Shown piece after piece: positions 25,474-45,700 of a stretch of 64,000 bases of DNA; position 1 is the stretch's first letter; the number at the start of each line of letters is the position of its first letter. Made by a program: the position numbers and the translations under genes. This DNA is from Heterotrichella gracilis (Eukaryota > Sar > Xanthophyceae > Tribonematales > Xanthonemataceae). The stretch is from the NCBI GenBank assembly GCA_032358255.1, contig JAULBX010003332.1:62001-126000 (forward strand), read 5' to 3'. The notes under the pieces are model-generated. The model was not told the DNA's origin and searched no databases. It saw nothing but the letters and a program-made list of their open reading frames with translations.

Positions 25474-25737
25474 AAGGACTGTCCCGCAATATAGAGTGAG
25501 TCAGTGACTTGAGCGACCGTGTTCCATGGTGCCTTATCGTTATTGTACAAAATTAACCCCCTAAATTCCTTCAAGCGCCCATCAATCCAGGACCTGCATT
25601 ACGGTTAGTCCTGCGCTAGGATTTGCTGGACGTCAGAATGGGGCACTTCTCTTCAGGTATGGCATGTTATATCCGGGCAACAGCAAGTAGCAAAACACAC
25701 CTGCCAGGTAGTACATAGTGATCAACCCCGGGCCCCC

Positions 25738-32657
<6,920 letters not shown>

Positions 32658-33160
32658 GGTTCCCCGGGGAGAAAGCAGCCCGTCACTGGTTTGGTAACGC
32701 ACTCCTGCCCGAGTGCATAGTACGTAGGATTTGGAAGGAGGCAGGTCTTATATGGAAACTGGGAGGGAACCGGAATATTGACATTGATTTTATCACACTT
32801 GGCTGGGCTGCAGCGGAACAAGCAGAGCAATATTAAATGACTGGCAACTCGTGTTCCAAGAGTTACAGTTACAGGACTTTCGCGTAGGACAGGAGGGTTG
32901 TCTTGCAGGCCGACTTTGGGGCACGCATGCAGGCATGCATCCACAGGGATGCCGTGTATGAGTCAACCCCTTCCAATAGGAGTCCTTCAGCTGTACAGGC
33001 CTAAATTTAATCCTTTCACTCTGAATGGCAGATAACTGCTCAAAACAAGGCGTTGTGGTGGACAAGCATGCCACAATTTTAGATTATCATGACACTTCTC
33101 AACAGCTAGTTTAACCTTGGTCGTGGCCTTTCCAACAAAAACACCTCTACCACTGGCACA
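32658..33160. promoter_or_regulatory. Shared divergent promoter region, PEX6 and aminotransferase
   Basis: 503 bp between the start codons of two head-to-head genes. No clear TATA box or repeated element was recognised. A bidirectional promoter is inferred from geometry only. Confidence 0.4.
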
Positions 33161-36100
33161 ATGAACGCTGCCGAGAGCAACAACGATGGTCCTGCTCCAA
33201 GCACTAGCTCACACATCCCAGAAGATGCCTCTCCCCAGCAGCTCCCCACCCAACTCCACCACGCAACCGCCAGCGCTTTCCGCATGGAAGACCACATGAG
33301 TACCCACACCCGTGACAGGGAGCAAGGCGCACTGGCAAAAATTGCAATCGACTGTGCGGGCCTCGATGGGGTGGTATTCATGCACGCTGGCATGCCTCCT
33401 GACACAGCCTTCCCACTCGCCTCCATCTCCTTCACACTCACCGATGGCACCAGCTTCACTGTCGACAAGCCTGATGAGGTATTGTTTTCTGACCCCAAGT
33501 AGGATACAAGTGGCAGTTGAGTACATCAGTACCCCATGACGTCCCCTGCCTACTGGTGCGCAATAGTGCTGTTCGCCACAGATGTGTCAGGGTTTAGGCT
33601 TTGGGATCTAGGGCGCAGTGCCCATATTGGGCCTTCACCAGAGGGCCTGTTTAGGTCCATGGATCAGGGTGTCGTATGAAAACAGACTTGTTTAGGGTTT
33701 AAAGTTTAGGGTTCAGCCTGCCTTGACCACTGGCCTGTGTAGGGTCTAGGGGTTTAGCTTGCCTACTTATGTCCACAGGTATCTTTACCGGGCTGCAAAC
33801 ATATAGCATTCCGCCGCAATCACTGACAAATTATCACAGGGCACCTTGCTCTAGCGCCAAAGCTTCCAACGGGTTTTGCATCATTTACAAACCCTTGCCA
33901 GGGGTTTTGAAGGACACCACATGCCCCCCACACCCTGCCTGAACTACCCTTGTTTGATGCAGATCATCAGTGCCCAGCAGTACTGCTACTACCTCCGGGG
34001 TCTGCCCGTTTTGCAGGCCTGGCTGACCTCCCACGTGCGTGACCTCCATTCACCCCCTTGCCAGTTCGACGTGTGCATCACCAATGGGGCAAGCTATGGG
34101 ACCGAGGTAAGCAGTCTTATGAAACCCTGCATGAATTTGCAATTGCCCTAGAACTTTGGCATCTGTGTCCTTCTATGGTATGAGATCTGGGGTGGCTGGG
34201 GAGACCCCACCCAATGGGGCTCCTTGCCCTTGGTATTGCAAATTGCGAGGTGTTCGATGCATCCCCGCTAGTACACCCATGTCACTGCATCTGTATCCCC
34301 ACCCCTCCTCAGGTGGTGCTGGATGCGTTGCTGGAGAGAGGCGACCTGGTGCTGTGTGAGGAGTACAGCTACTCACACATCCTGGAAACCACGTTTTACC
34401 CCAAAGGCTACATCCCGGTTGGGGTCCCCACTGATGACATGGGGATCATCCCCTCACAGCTGGGACTGGTGCTGGAAAACTACCATGCGGTCGATGACAG
34501 CAACTCTAGGAGACCCAAGATGCTGTACACAGTGCCTGTGGGGTGCAACCCAACGGGGGTGACCACGACTGTAGAGCGAAAACGGGAAATCTACCAAATT
34601 TGCCGCGAATTTGGGCTCGTCATTCTGGAAGATGATGCATATTACTACCTTCAGTTCCCCCAAGGGCAGGAGGATGTTCCAGGTAGGTGTCATATGGATA
34701 GTATGTGTGTGTGTGCACACGAGGTGGTGCTGAAGGGTGGCGGGGCGGCTTGTCGCACTCTCTGCATGCCATTGCATGCATTGGTCCCAAGGTAAGTCTA
34801 CCGATTGCCGTTGCCTTGACAAACCACCTTGACACAAACCCTACCGTAGGGCATGACCACCTGGTGCATACACACATACATGACTAATATGTGTGTGCAC
34901 ACACGTAGTGGTGGCAAGGCGGATTTGGATAGCGCATTCTCTGCATGCCATGGCGTATTAATAAATCGCTTTGTTTTCTTAATCCTTGATGTAAATTCTA
35001 CGCAGGGCTAGACCATCTGGTACCCTCCTATTTATCGATGGACAGTGATGGGCGCGTGGTGCGTGTGGACACGGCAACCAAGTTCCTGGCACCGGGGTTG
35101 CGCCTGGGATGGGTCACGGCCAGCCCGGGATTTGTTGCAAAGTATGGGATGCTGTTTTTTGGGCCAACCCTGGGCGCGTGTGGCATATCCCAGGTGGGTG
35201 GGGATACTCCCAGTAATACCCTTATGAAGGTTCATGCCATGGCATCCCAGAAATTTCTGCGGTGCGCAGCGCTGCACATCATGTACCCAGCCTCGATCAT
35301 GCACATGTTGCTGGTCCAAAGTGCTCATGTTTCTTGTTGGAAACATTTTCAACGCAATACAACTGGCAGATGCATGGTGGGTAAACATATTCAGATAGGA
35401 TGGCATCAGGTGTGCCAAAAATAGTGCCACTAGTACCTGCAAAGGGTAGATCAACATCACTACCAAAACCATTTACTGCAGGTGATGGTTCATGCGCTCC
35501 TGCATGGGTGGGGCCGCGAGGGGCTGCACCGCCACCTCCAGTGCCTGCAGAGGGACTACCGCAGGAGGGCAATGGTGGTGCACACGGCGTGCCAGGAGGT
35601 GAGCAAGCTGGAACAGGGTTTAGGGTGGTGCAGGTACTGGACTGGTGGCAGCTATTATCCAGTCACTGCTCTGGCACTGGTCACTGCTCTGACACTGGAA
35701 AATGAAACCCCATGCAAGGTAATCAATTATTAGCTGGGTTTAGGCCGCTACAGGCACTGAGGGCTTTGTGCATTTTTTGCTGGGTTTGATACTGTTTGAG
35801 GTAGCATTCTTTTTGTAGGTTCCAATCGCGTTTGTAGGTTTCAGACATGAGCTAGAATTTCCTCGTGCGTCCCCTGAGACCGGCTTTGTGACTCCCACAG
35901 AAGCTGACTGGGCTGGCTGAGTGGCGCGTGCCGACAGCTGGCATGTTCCTGTGGCTGCGGCTGGGGGCGGGCGTTGTAGACGCATCAGACATATTGCCCA
36001 AACTCAAGGTAATAGCACTGATCAATTTTGCCATATTTCGCAGGTCTTTAATTATTCCATTTGCAACAAAGTGCACATCCTCAGTAATCCCTGTCTAGAC

Positions 36101-36459
36101 TGTAGATAATTCTGCATTATTCACAACCCAATGCATGGCGCTCTCCATTCCACCTAAACTCCTGAGATTAGGCATGCGATCAAACATGCTCCATTTAGGT
36201 GCACCCACCAATGGCACTCAGCACCAGCAACCAGCTCTCACACCTTCCCTTTTTCCCCTTGCAGGAGGCAGCAGTGGTGGTGGTGCCGGGGCGCGTGTTC
36301 CACTGCTCCGCCCGCAGCGACCCCCTGCTGCGCTGCCCCTACGTGCGCCTGTGCTTCACGCACTGCGAGTCTGACGCGCAGCTGCGGGAGGGGGTGGCGC
36401 GGCTGGCGGGGGTGCTGCGCGGGCTGGCGGGGCAGAGGGAGCTCGTGATGGGGCAATGA
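33161..36459 (+). CDS. PLP-dependent aminotransferase, fold type I (2-aminoadipate/aromatic type)
   Basis: Transfers amino groups using pyridoxal phosphate. Seven exons in phase: 33161-33478, 33963-34106, 34313-34682, 35006-35193, 35482-35598, 35901-36008 and 36265-36459; 479 residues. Landmarks of class I/II: ITNGASYG (cofactor phosphate loop), VPVGCNPTG (the Asn-Pro-x-Gly motif), ILEDDAYYYLQF (Asp-x-Tyr that holds the PLP ring), TATKFLAPGLRLGW (Schiff-base Lys followed by the phosphate-binding Arg), and YVRLCFTHC (substrate-carboxylate Arg). The closest recalled relatives are ARO8/kynurenine-aminoadipate aminotransferases and related aromatic enzymes; the substrate cannot be read from sequence. 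The first 70 residues are Ser/Pro/Gln-rich with no clear targeting signal. It is head-to-head with PEX6, but no PTS1 is present: the C-terminus is ELVMGQ. Confidence 0.88.
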
Positions 36460-37724
36460 CTGGTGGAAAAGTCACTTCAGGAATAATCACCAGTTCCATA
36501 AGAGGGTTAACACTGACTGACTAATCACTGCTATGGCAGCAGCTGCACGCAGTGAGGTGTTGTAACGGTGGTGGAAGGGGGTGGGCCAATTGTGGCTTGG
36601 CAGGCGGGGGTTGGCCAGAGGAGTGCAGAAGGGGTTGTGCTGCAGGGTACCAGCCTTTGGTCTTGCTTTTTGGACACTGAGCATCCTTCTAGTGATATGG
36701 AGTGCCGACAATAGGCTTTCGAAGTTCTTTTTGAGCATGCGGTCCCCGCTGTTGCATGCATGCCGTCAGGCATTGCATTCAATGCATGAAGGGAAATGCA
36801 CCTTCCTGCCACGGTACTCGTGGCCAACAGCAAGCCATAACCAAGTGCTTCTCGAACAGGTGATGCAAGCGGGCTCGCAAGCCCACGTTACGCAAATTGC
36901 ACCAAGCCGCGGGTCCCACCACGACTTTCCGGGAAATGAATTAATATTTCTGGGCCGCGGTGCAGCAAGCCAAAAACTCTGCTGCCTGGGACCCAAAAAG
37001 AGCGCGACTTTACGACAAAAAGGCACTGATAAAGGTGAAAAGCCGGGTGCAAAACAGCACAAGTGACGTGAAACGTTCGTGACGCAAGGAGTCGTCACAA
37101 CCTCAAGGGTCACAGCCCAGAGGTCAACAGCCCACAAAGAGCTGCTTCCGGATCCTTATGTCTCACTTCTCCAAAGCGTTACTTCGTTCCCGACTTTGTT
37201 TCGTTCGATTGTAAACACCAGCTTATATCACCTGATATCAATAGCAATCGCCTGCAACTTGCCGCCGCTGTTTTGCGTGCAGCCTAATCACCGCGTGCCG
37301 CTAACGTGGAACTACTGTGAAAGATCAAACCGCCTGCAGCTCACTGCGCAAACCTAGCTGGCGAAAGCAACTGTGCTGCTCTGATTGAGATACGTGCGAC
37401 TGTTTCAAGTTGCCTCAGGTGGGTTCCGGAATTGCTTCCATGCCATTCGATTGGCATGCCTCACGGTCTCGCCTCCCTGGGCTTTGATCAGCCAAGGACA
37501 CGCTGTGGGTGTGCTGGGTTACACCATAAAGTGCTCTAGTTGGCAGCAGTGGAATGATCTGGTCCTGATTGTGTGCTGCAGGCGCGTGTTGGACAATAGC
37601 AACTGGCCAGTGCGTTTGGCTCTCGGAGCCGTACTTCACGCGCGTGCACACTACAGTAAACTTCACTGGACGAAACTCCTCTCACCGCTTCACCCGTCCT
37701 ACGCTGCCAATACAGCGTGGCCCA
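36460..37724. other. Intergenic between aminotransferase and kinase
   Basis: About 1.26 kb between two plus-strand genes, holding the 3' flank of the aminotransferase and the presumed promoter and 5' UTR of the kinase. Open frames here have no motifs and no phase-consistent join. Confidence 0.55.
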
Positions 37725-40700
37725 ATGCTGCCCTGGTTTTCGAACCTGACCAAATATTTTGCAAGCCCGGACCCGCAACCGAGCAGGTGAGTGTTTGATA
37801 CCTTTCGGCAACTGCGTTCCATGCCCTGTTCCATACTCTGTATCACTTTCCAATTGTGTTCCGCTCTTAACCTAACGCCCGGACTTCTTCTCTTCTCAGT
37901 CTGGGAAAGGACCATGTCGCCTCAACCGGGGGAGCCTCAACCAGTAGCGCCCAACAGACCAACATAAACGCTGTAGGCAGCACAGGACCAGACCATCGTC
38001 GCACAACAGAAGGGGAGGGCACCGACCATGGTTGCTTTCCGAGTGCCCCAGGCCTTGCAGGAGAGCCCAATGCCCCATCGAGTACAGGGTCTGCTGGTAA
38101 GAGAATGCAAGCTCCTAGAGTGATCTTGGATTAGTTTTGCCAGCAGCAGGCTGCAACAGCTATCCCAAGTATCAGCAATAAACATACACTCGCTGTATGT
38201 GTTTTGAGAAGACTAGTCTGGCTTGCAGTATATATTGGTCGCACCGCTTGCTGGCCATATTTAGCTGTATCTCTGCAACCCGCCAGTTCTGCAGTGAAGT
38301 AGAACCACCTCCCTTGTGTGAGCTAGTGGACTTGTGCTAGCACCCCCCGCAGAGGCCTGCAAAGTCTCCTCGTCCCACTTAACTCAACAACAGTTATCTT
38401 CCCAGTGGTCCCGCAGTGTACCAGATATGGCACAGCAGGTTCTGAACGCACCCCCCCTCGTTGCGCAGGCTCGACCTCCACTGGGCACTTTGTACGAATC
38501 GACAGCTTTGCCCTCCTGGACCGCAGCCGTTTCATGGCCAATGGCTCATTTGCTGATGAAGACTTTAACCGCTACTCACAAGGCCGGTCAGGCAACTGCT
38601 GTGCTGAAGCCCCTGCCGCCAACCCCGATAGGGATGCCACAGGTAGGGACTTGGCCACAGCCCTTCACTTTGCAGCTCGCCAATCTCGGGTTGAACCTCC
38701 AAACTGAGCCTTCCTGACCCTAGTTTATGTGCATCTCATGCACCACGTCTTGAGACAGGCTGTGTTGCACTTTCTTGAATACTGTTTCCACACCACACGT
38801 GACTGTCAAATAAATCTTGTATAAATCTTGTATTACAGTGCTCCACTGGTGCGACCCCGCCACTGGGTTGCTGACGGACGAGCAGAAGGTCGCCATGGCT
38901 TCTGGCGACCAGTACTTGCTGTTGCAGCTGATTGGGCGAGGCGCCTATGGGGACGTGTATCTGGCGAGGTGCAAAGGAACTGGGACTCACGTGAGTTGGC
39001 GGTGTCCTGGAACCCTGCACCAATACCCTCCATTGGTGTTGTGTCCCTGCATATCTAGACAAGCAGGGAGCGCAAGTGCATTCAACCCAGCGCTCTGCTG
39101 CAGGCAGCGGAGGGACCTGCACCCATTGTACCACAACCTGTAGACTGCGCCCGCCAAGCCCATTCCCAAGCTTGCACCGCCTCCCCACTTGACTGGCACA
39201 TGCTTCCCCCAATACTCTCATTTGACGGAGCAGCACTGGGCTGGTACCAGCAGTCCCAGTACAAGGCTGGTTGGTGCAAGGCATGCAGGGCAGACTGCTT
39301 TATTGCTGGAACGCCTGTGGCCTGCGAGCTAACGCTCCACTCCCCGTGCTGCCAGGTGGCGATAAAGTTCATCGACGTGCGGACGCCGCGCGTGCTTGAG
39401 CTGGTGCTGCGGGAGGTGGTCAACCTGCGCGCCTGCACGGGCCACCCGCACGTGGTGGGGTTCCGGGAGCTGCTGCTCACAAAGTGGGGGGTGGGGCTGG
39501 TGATGGAGTACCTCAACGGGGGCACCCTGGAGGGGCTGCTGGAGAGGGACGGCGCGCTGAGCGAGCACAAGGCCAGGGGCCTGTTCCAGCAGCTGGTGGG
39601 GGCGGTGGAGTTCATGGCGCAAAAGGGGATTGCCAACCGGTATGTGGGATCGGGGGGGTTGGAGAAGGGTTTCTGATGAGGTGTCGGGTTGGATGGAGGT
39701 TGAGGTGCAAAAAGGGAATTGCAACAGCTCTGGCAGTGGAACAGTGTGAAATGCAAGACAATTGATACCCCAGGGGTTTTGCCCTGCTTAGTTGGTGAAG
39801 GTACTGCCAGCGCTACAGCCTATTGCAGCGGTTGCAGCTTGTGCACAAGTCTCCATTCCCATCGCCTAGCTGCCTTGTATACTCCATTGTTTCCATAGTG
39901 CGCTTAAAACCCCAAAACCCTCACCTCAAAACCCAAAACCCTAAGCCCCAAACCTCACACCCGCAGGGACATCAAACTGGAGAACCTGCTCCTAGACTGC
40001 CCTCCCAACGGCCCTCCCCAGGTCAAGCTGTGCGACTTTGGCCTCTCCAAGGACATCCTCCACGACAGCGCCCCCCGCAGCCTTGTGGGTACCCCCTCCT
40101 ACATTGCACCGGAGGTGCTGCTGCAGAACGAGGAGTACGACGGCCACAAGGCGGACGTGTTTGCGTGCGGGGTGGTGCTGTACTTCATGCTGCATGGAAA
40201 GTAAGTGGCGGAGTAAAAACCCTTATTTAGGGTGTTTCCCATGTTAGCCAAGAAATGCTGGTGATAAGCAGGGAATATGTAAAAGCACGCCTCTTCTCAT
40301 CCGTCCCTGTTGCCGCTCCTCTTGCTCGTTGCAAAGCTGGCATGTTGCCCCCCCCTGCCAAACCAATCCCTGGGATACCCCACCTTCCAACACGCACCCC
40401 CCCACCCCCCCCCCCGCACAGGCACCCCTTTGAACACAGCTGGCACGATTCGCATGGGCCCGGGCAGCAGGTGCGCGCACTGGTGGAGTACTTCAAGGCG
40501 GTGCAGGGCAGGTCCTACCCGCTTGCGGACGACCTCACACCCGAGTGCAGGTGAGGGGGCAAATGAGCATGCGCAATGCACACATGCAGACAGGCATATG
40601 GGTGTACGCTTTGGACATATCATGCACACCTGCATGGCTACATGAGGCATGTATGTGAGAGGCAAGTGGGAAGTGTGGGTGTGAAGTGGGCTGCTGTTCA

Positions 40701-41064
40701 CAAACCGCCAGCATGGACTGTGCATGTACCCTACTCGGCTTAAGCCATTGCAACACCCAGCGCAGCACAACACTACGATTTGACACCCCCCCATCCTCGC
40801 TGCAGGTCCCTCCTCCAGGCAATGCTGGACTACGACCCGGTTGCCCGCCCCTCCATGGCGGATGTCATGGCGCACCCCTGGTACACTGTGGGCGACGACA
40901 AGTCAGAAAAGGCCACCACCCAGCGCCGCAGCAACGAGTACCTGGCCAGCCGGCCGCAGGTTGGGGGGCTACAGAGCGATCAAGACATCATGCATCTGTG
41001 CAGGGGGGTGTTTGTGAGCGCTGAGCAGGCCAACATGAACTCCACAGGCAGGATGATGGGGTGA
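37725..41064 (+). CDS. Ser/Thr protein kinase, SnRK2/SNF1-like, with novel N-terminal extension
   Basis: Eight exons close in phase: 37725-37786, 37900-38096, 38406-38642, 38839-38990, 39356-39639, 39967-40200, 40422-40550 and 40806-41064; 517 residues. The kinase domain starts near residue 175: Gly loop [18 protein letters not shown] lysine, catalytic loop ANRDIKLEN (Asn replaces His of the usual HRD, while the catalytic Asp, Lys and Asn remain), CDFGLSKD, and SYIAPEVL. Lys after the catalytic Asp marks a Ser/Thr kinase, and the overall order resembles SnRK2/CAMK kinases. The tail after the domain is short and lacks the acidic patch of land-plant SnRK2. The first about 165 residues match no domain I know but include an aromatic block, [17 protein letters not shown] second possible start is the ATG at 38895 with a good Kozak context, which would give a kinase without the extension. 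Confidence 0.82.
39901..39966. repeat. CCCTAAA/CCCAAAA repeats at a kinase intron acceptor
   Basis: Degenerate telomere-like units fill the last 65 bases of the intron ending at 39966, covering the branch-point and pyrimidine-tract position. Confidence 0.65.
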
Positions 41065-42712
41065 TGGCTATGGGGACCAGCATGCGCTGCCTTGGGGATT
41101 ACGGTCTGTCAGGAGGTCACTGCATCCAAAGGACGGAGCATCTGGGGATAAAGAAGGAGCACGTGTGCACCTAGTTGCCGCAAGGGGAGCGGTAAAGGAT
41201 AAGGTTCCGCAGTGCACTTGCTGCGCTGATTTGGTAGTGGATTTCCTCATCATTGTTTTGGAGCATGGTAGCCTGAAAGGGCTGTACCAACGTTTGAATG
41301 TCAGAAGACGTCTTTTCACCACATCCTAGCTCAGAAATTGGCAACACACTTGCAAACAGGCTGCTCCAACACACATTTGGTGGTTGGGTACCAGCTGTGG
41401 CAGGCTTGCAATGAATCGCGCATTGGTTATGACCACGTGTGTACGTGCTGGGCTCCATGATGCAGTTTAAAAAAGCGTCGTGGAGCCAATTTGAATTGCT
41501 GAAGCATTTGGGTTGCAGCACAAGAACTACCTAGCATCGATGCGCTAGGGAGGTTCCTTGGCCATGCAAGCGTGCATGCCCATTTGTTCTGGCCCTTGTC
41601 GTATTCATATAATTTTGGCCGGAGAGGCAACCTTTTTCTGTATATATATATATAGCACGCATCAAATTGACCTTTTTCAACACTTTTGACTCGAAAGTGG
41701 CTTTTTCCAACACTTTTGAACAACTTTTCCCCGAATAACATACTGCACTGATGTGACATCGGCAAGCCCACCACTGGGTAGGGCCGACCCGGTCGATAGT
41801 GCACTCGGTGCAGTTTGCAGTCATGACTAGGTAGTGTGCACATGACTCTGCCGCTGAGAATCGTTGTTATGCTGTAGTGATTATCACACTGGATTACACT
41901 CCAGGACCTGCCAGGAAGTTCCAAGCATGCTTGACGAATTTTCTGTAGAGGAATTTGATGTGCATCGAATTGCAGGACGTCTTAGAATCTGATGCAGATC
42001 ATGCAAGCATCATGTCATGGGAACAGTTCCTTCCATTGAATGCTGCCAAGGTCCTTGTACTAGTCTTATCAGGCGTGTGGCGGCGTCGCTGTGTTTCCAA
42101 GTCGACCGTGGAGTACCGTAGCATGTCCGCCAAGGCTTGTCATGACCCACTTGGAATATTATTTTCCAAGCGGTATAGCGCCGCGCCATTATTAACCGTT
42201 ACTGTATCAGGCCTTTGCATGGTGCTTTCTGTTTGATTGTATCTGATACACAATGTGATTGAGTGGCACTGCTTCACCTTGCAACCGTCGTTTATCATGA
42301 GACTTCAATATTTGGTTACAATGTAGGTCATATTCAACATGAAACATCATATTTTAAATGTGGTGTAACACTTTCCCGACAACCATGATCACTGATTGTG
42401 GTCCAGGACACTTGGACCACACTGTGGCATCAGGTCAACCAAGTTGATGCGTGCTCATACCACAGCCATTCAGCACATTGTCAACCCCAAGGCTTGCTGA
42501 GCGTGTTCAACCAACTCAATCCAATCACGCCCTGCATACCTTCCTGCAGGATTACTGGTTTGGCAATAAGGTCACGACAGGCATGTTAGACCCGTGTCAC
42601 GAGTTGTCCACCAATGGTTCGAACTACAAAACCTGTTTTACCAGGCACTAAGCAGCCCTCAGTCCACAACATATTGTACATGAAATACCCATCCACAATT
42701 GCACCCTGGCTT
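41065..42712. other. Convergent intergenic region
   Basis: 1.65 kb between the kinase stop and the stop of the LOTUS-like gene. AT-rich in parts, with a TA-dinucleotide run near 41641-41654. No gene supported. Confidence 0.6.
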
Positions 42713-45700
42713 CTAATATGCAGAGTACCCACTCAAAGCGTAGGTGTTGGAGGAGTACCCCCCAGTGCTGTACCCCGTGCCACCGCCGGTGGTGGCGGTC
42801 GTGGTGGTGGTGGCGGCGCCTCCGTCCTGCACCCCACCATAGCCCGCCTGCTGCCCGCCATTGCCCACCCCATACTGGGATCCAGCCCCAGTGCCATAGG
42901 CAGCCTGGCCCGACATGCCGCTTGCACCCAGGCTCTGCTGGGCGCCATACTGCTGGGTAGAGGCCCCGCTGCCAACCGCGACATACTGCTGGGTAGCGAC
43001 GGCGCTTCCCACTGTGCCATACTGCTGCGCGTTGTATGACGCCAGGTTGCCAGAAGTGCCGTACCCCTGACCAGCGGTGGCGCTGCCGCCAGCTGTGTAT
43101 TGCTGCACATTGCTGGCGTTGCCCGCGGAGCTGTACTGCCCCCCACCAATGGCTATGTTGTTGGCGCCGCTGCCATACTGCTGGGTAGCCTGCGCGTTGC
43201 CCATGCCCCCATACTGCTGCGTGGTCTGCGCGTTTGCCACCGCGCTGTTCTGCTGGGTGGACTGCGCGTTACCCCCCGAACCATACTGCTGGCCGCCAAT
43301 GGCCGCTTGGCCATACCCCATTGAGCCAGTCTGCATGCCAGTCTGCTGGGAAGCCTGCGAAGCCTGCCCTGCCACCCCATACTGCCCGATCCCTGATCCA
43401 TAACCCCCCTGTGTCCCAACCCCGTACGCGGTCTGGGAGGCACTCTGCGCCTTTTGCTGATTGGCGGTGGAGCCGTACTGGCCGGTGGCGGCGGCCTGCG
43501 TGCCATACCCCCCCTTGGCGGGGGCCTCCACCTCCTGCTGCCCAGTGGCGCTCCCGTAGATGGCCTGGTAGCTGTAGGGTGCGGCAGTGGCTTGGCCCTG
43601 CTGCGCCTGACCCTGGCTAAGGGTCTGGGACTGGGACTGGCCCTGGCCCTGCTGCGCTTGGCCCTGGTTAAGGGTTTGGGACTGGAGCTGGGGCTTGGCT
43701 TGCTGGGTGGCTTGGGCTGAGCCACCGGTTGCCTGGGAGCGCTGGGTGTACCCAGAGTAGCCCTGCAGGGTTGGAATGGAGTTGAATCAGCAGGGGGACA
43801 TGGTCTCGGCATGGATTGGGAGGCAGCAGCGGCTGTGGATGTGTGTTTCCACAGTCCAGAATGTGCAAACACACAGGAACACAAGCAACTGACTCACAAC
43901 CACCCACGTGCGGGCGGCCATACCTGTGTGTTGTTGTTGCCTGCTGTGACCTGGATCCCCCTGTTTGGCGCCGCGTTGACGCTCCCCCCCTGCCCACTCA
44001 CAAAGGAGCCGGGGGACACAGAGAACAGGGAGCTGTACCCGCCGGTGCCGCCGCCCTGCTGCCCATACATGCCCGCGCCACCAGACTGCGCAGTCCCTCC
44101 CTGCTGCTTGCCAGGAGTGATCATACCGCCGCCCCCCTGCCCAGCGACCGCCTTCCCCTTGGCTGCGCCGCCCAGCGCCCCCCCTGCCGCAGCTGCCGCA
44201 GCCGCCCCCTGCTGCTGCCGCACCTGGGACAGGCCGCTGAAGAGGCTCGCCGAGATGCTGCTGCTCTGCTGCATGCTGTTGGCGTTCAGCGATGGAGCAG
44301 CGCCGCGGGCGCCAAAAGACCCCGCCCCCCCGCCGCCCTGCACGGGGCGCTGCACGGTGGCGAGGGCCACTGGCTTGGCCACCGCCTGGGTGGCATACTG
44401 CTGCTGCTGGGGGGCGGCACCTTGGGGGTTGGTGAAGGCCGAGGTGCCTGACATGTTGGTGCCAACCACGGCTGGTTTCGCCTGCTGCTGCTGCTGGGAT
44501 GCCAGCTGCTGCATGGCTTCCTGCACCTGCTGCTTCTGCTGGAGCAGCTGCTGCTGCTGCATATGGTTCTGCAGCTGCAGCATCCCGATCTGCTGCTGCA
44601 TGGCCTGCTGCTGGGGCTGCATGGCCTGCTGCTGGGGCTGGGGTTGGGGCTGCTGCACCACCGGCTGTTGGAAACTCACTGCCGCCCCGCCAGCGACGCC
44701 TCCCGCTATTCCCTGGCCCATCATGCTGCCCTGCTGGCCCACCAGCTGCTGCGGCATGGCGGCCTGCATGTTGTTGGCCACGCCAAAGCTCTGCTGGCGC
44801 TGCTGTGTGGGCGCCTGCTGCTGCATCTGCACTTGCATGGGTTGCTGCATCTGCATCTGCATGGGTTGCTGCACCTGCATGGGTTGCTGCATCTGCACGT
44901 GCATGGGTTGCACCTGCACCTGCATAGGCACCTGCTGCTGCTGGGCAACACCTGCAGAAGCACATTTATTAGGGTTTAGGGATTTAGGATTTAGGGACAA
45001 CCCTGCAGAATCACAAAGCAAGTTGTCGCTAGGCAGCAAGTAGACAAGACCCCACTTCCCAACTTGCAATGGGACAACAGCAGCCGGCTGCACACGGTGT
45101 CAGCTACAGACATTCTTCCCAATGCTGTTCAGGGTTAAGGGTAGGGGTTTAGGGTTTAGGGCTTACTGGGGCCGCACAATCTGCCACTGCTGAAACGTAC
45201 CGGTGCCAAACGCATAGCCTGCTCCGCCAGCCACACCCTGCTGCATCACCGCCCCAGCCATGCCAAAGGAGGCGTTGCCCATGGCCACGCCCTGTCCAGC
45301 CATACCCATGTTGCTGTTCGGTGCCATCGCCCTCTGCTGCTGCATTGGGACATTAGCCTGCCGCTGGAGCTGTGCAGGCAATCCACTGGTTAGCACATGC
45401 CACAGAATGAGGACAGACAACCACAGCAGAGAATGAGACAGCATCCACGTGCCACATGCCATGTGATCAAGAGCTAGGGCTTGGAATGGCGAAAACAAAC
45501 TCAGGCGTGTTTGGAAAGGTCGAAAAGAACAGGGCTGCTGCACAGAGGTGCAAGGACCCCGCTAAACCATAATCCCTAAACCCCGCTGAGGCACACACAG
45601 CACACACACCACACTCTGCCGCAAGCTGAATACATACCCGCTGCCACAGAGATTGCTAAGCATAGGAAAAGGCACAACGTGCGAACGGAAGCTAAGAGTT

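Larger units (their letters stand above)
23831..25737. other. Region between MYND copy A and PEX6
   Basis: Apart from the doubtful ORF, this holds Ser/Thr-rich frames just upstream of copy A (23840-24090) that may be its N-terminus, and a 13-bp inverted repeat with a three-base loop at 25445-25473. No firm gene was found. Confidence 0.5.

Noticed and set aside
43811-45043. A 410-codon plus-strand open frame rich in Cys and Ala
   Set aside because: It is the antisense of the CAG-rich Gln/Met exon of the LOTUS-like gene; its composition follows from CTG repeats and no splice or motif support exists.
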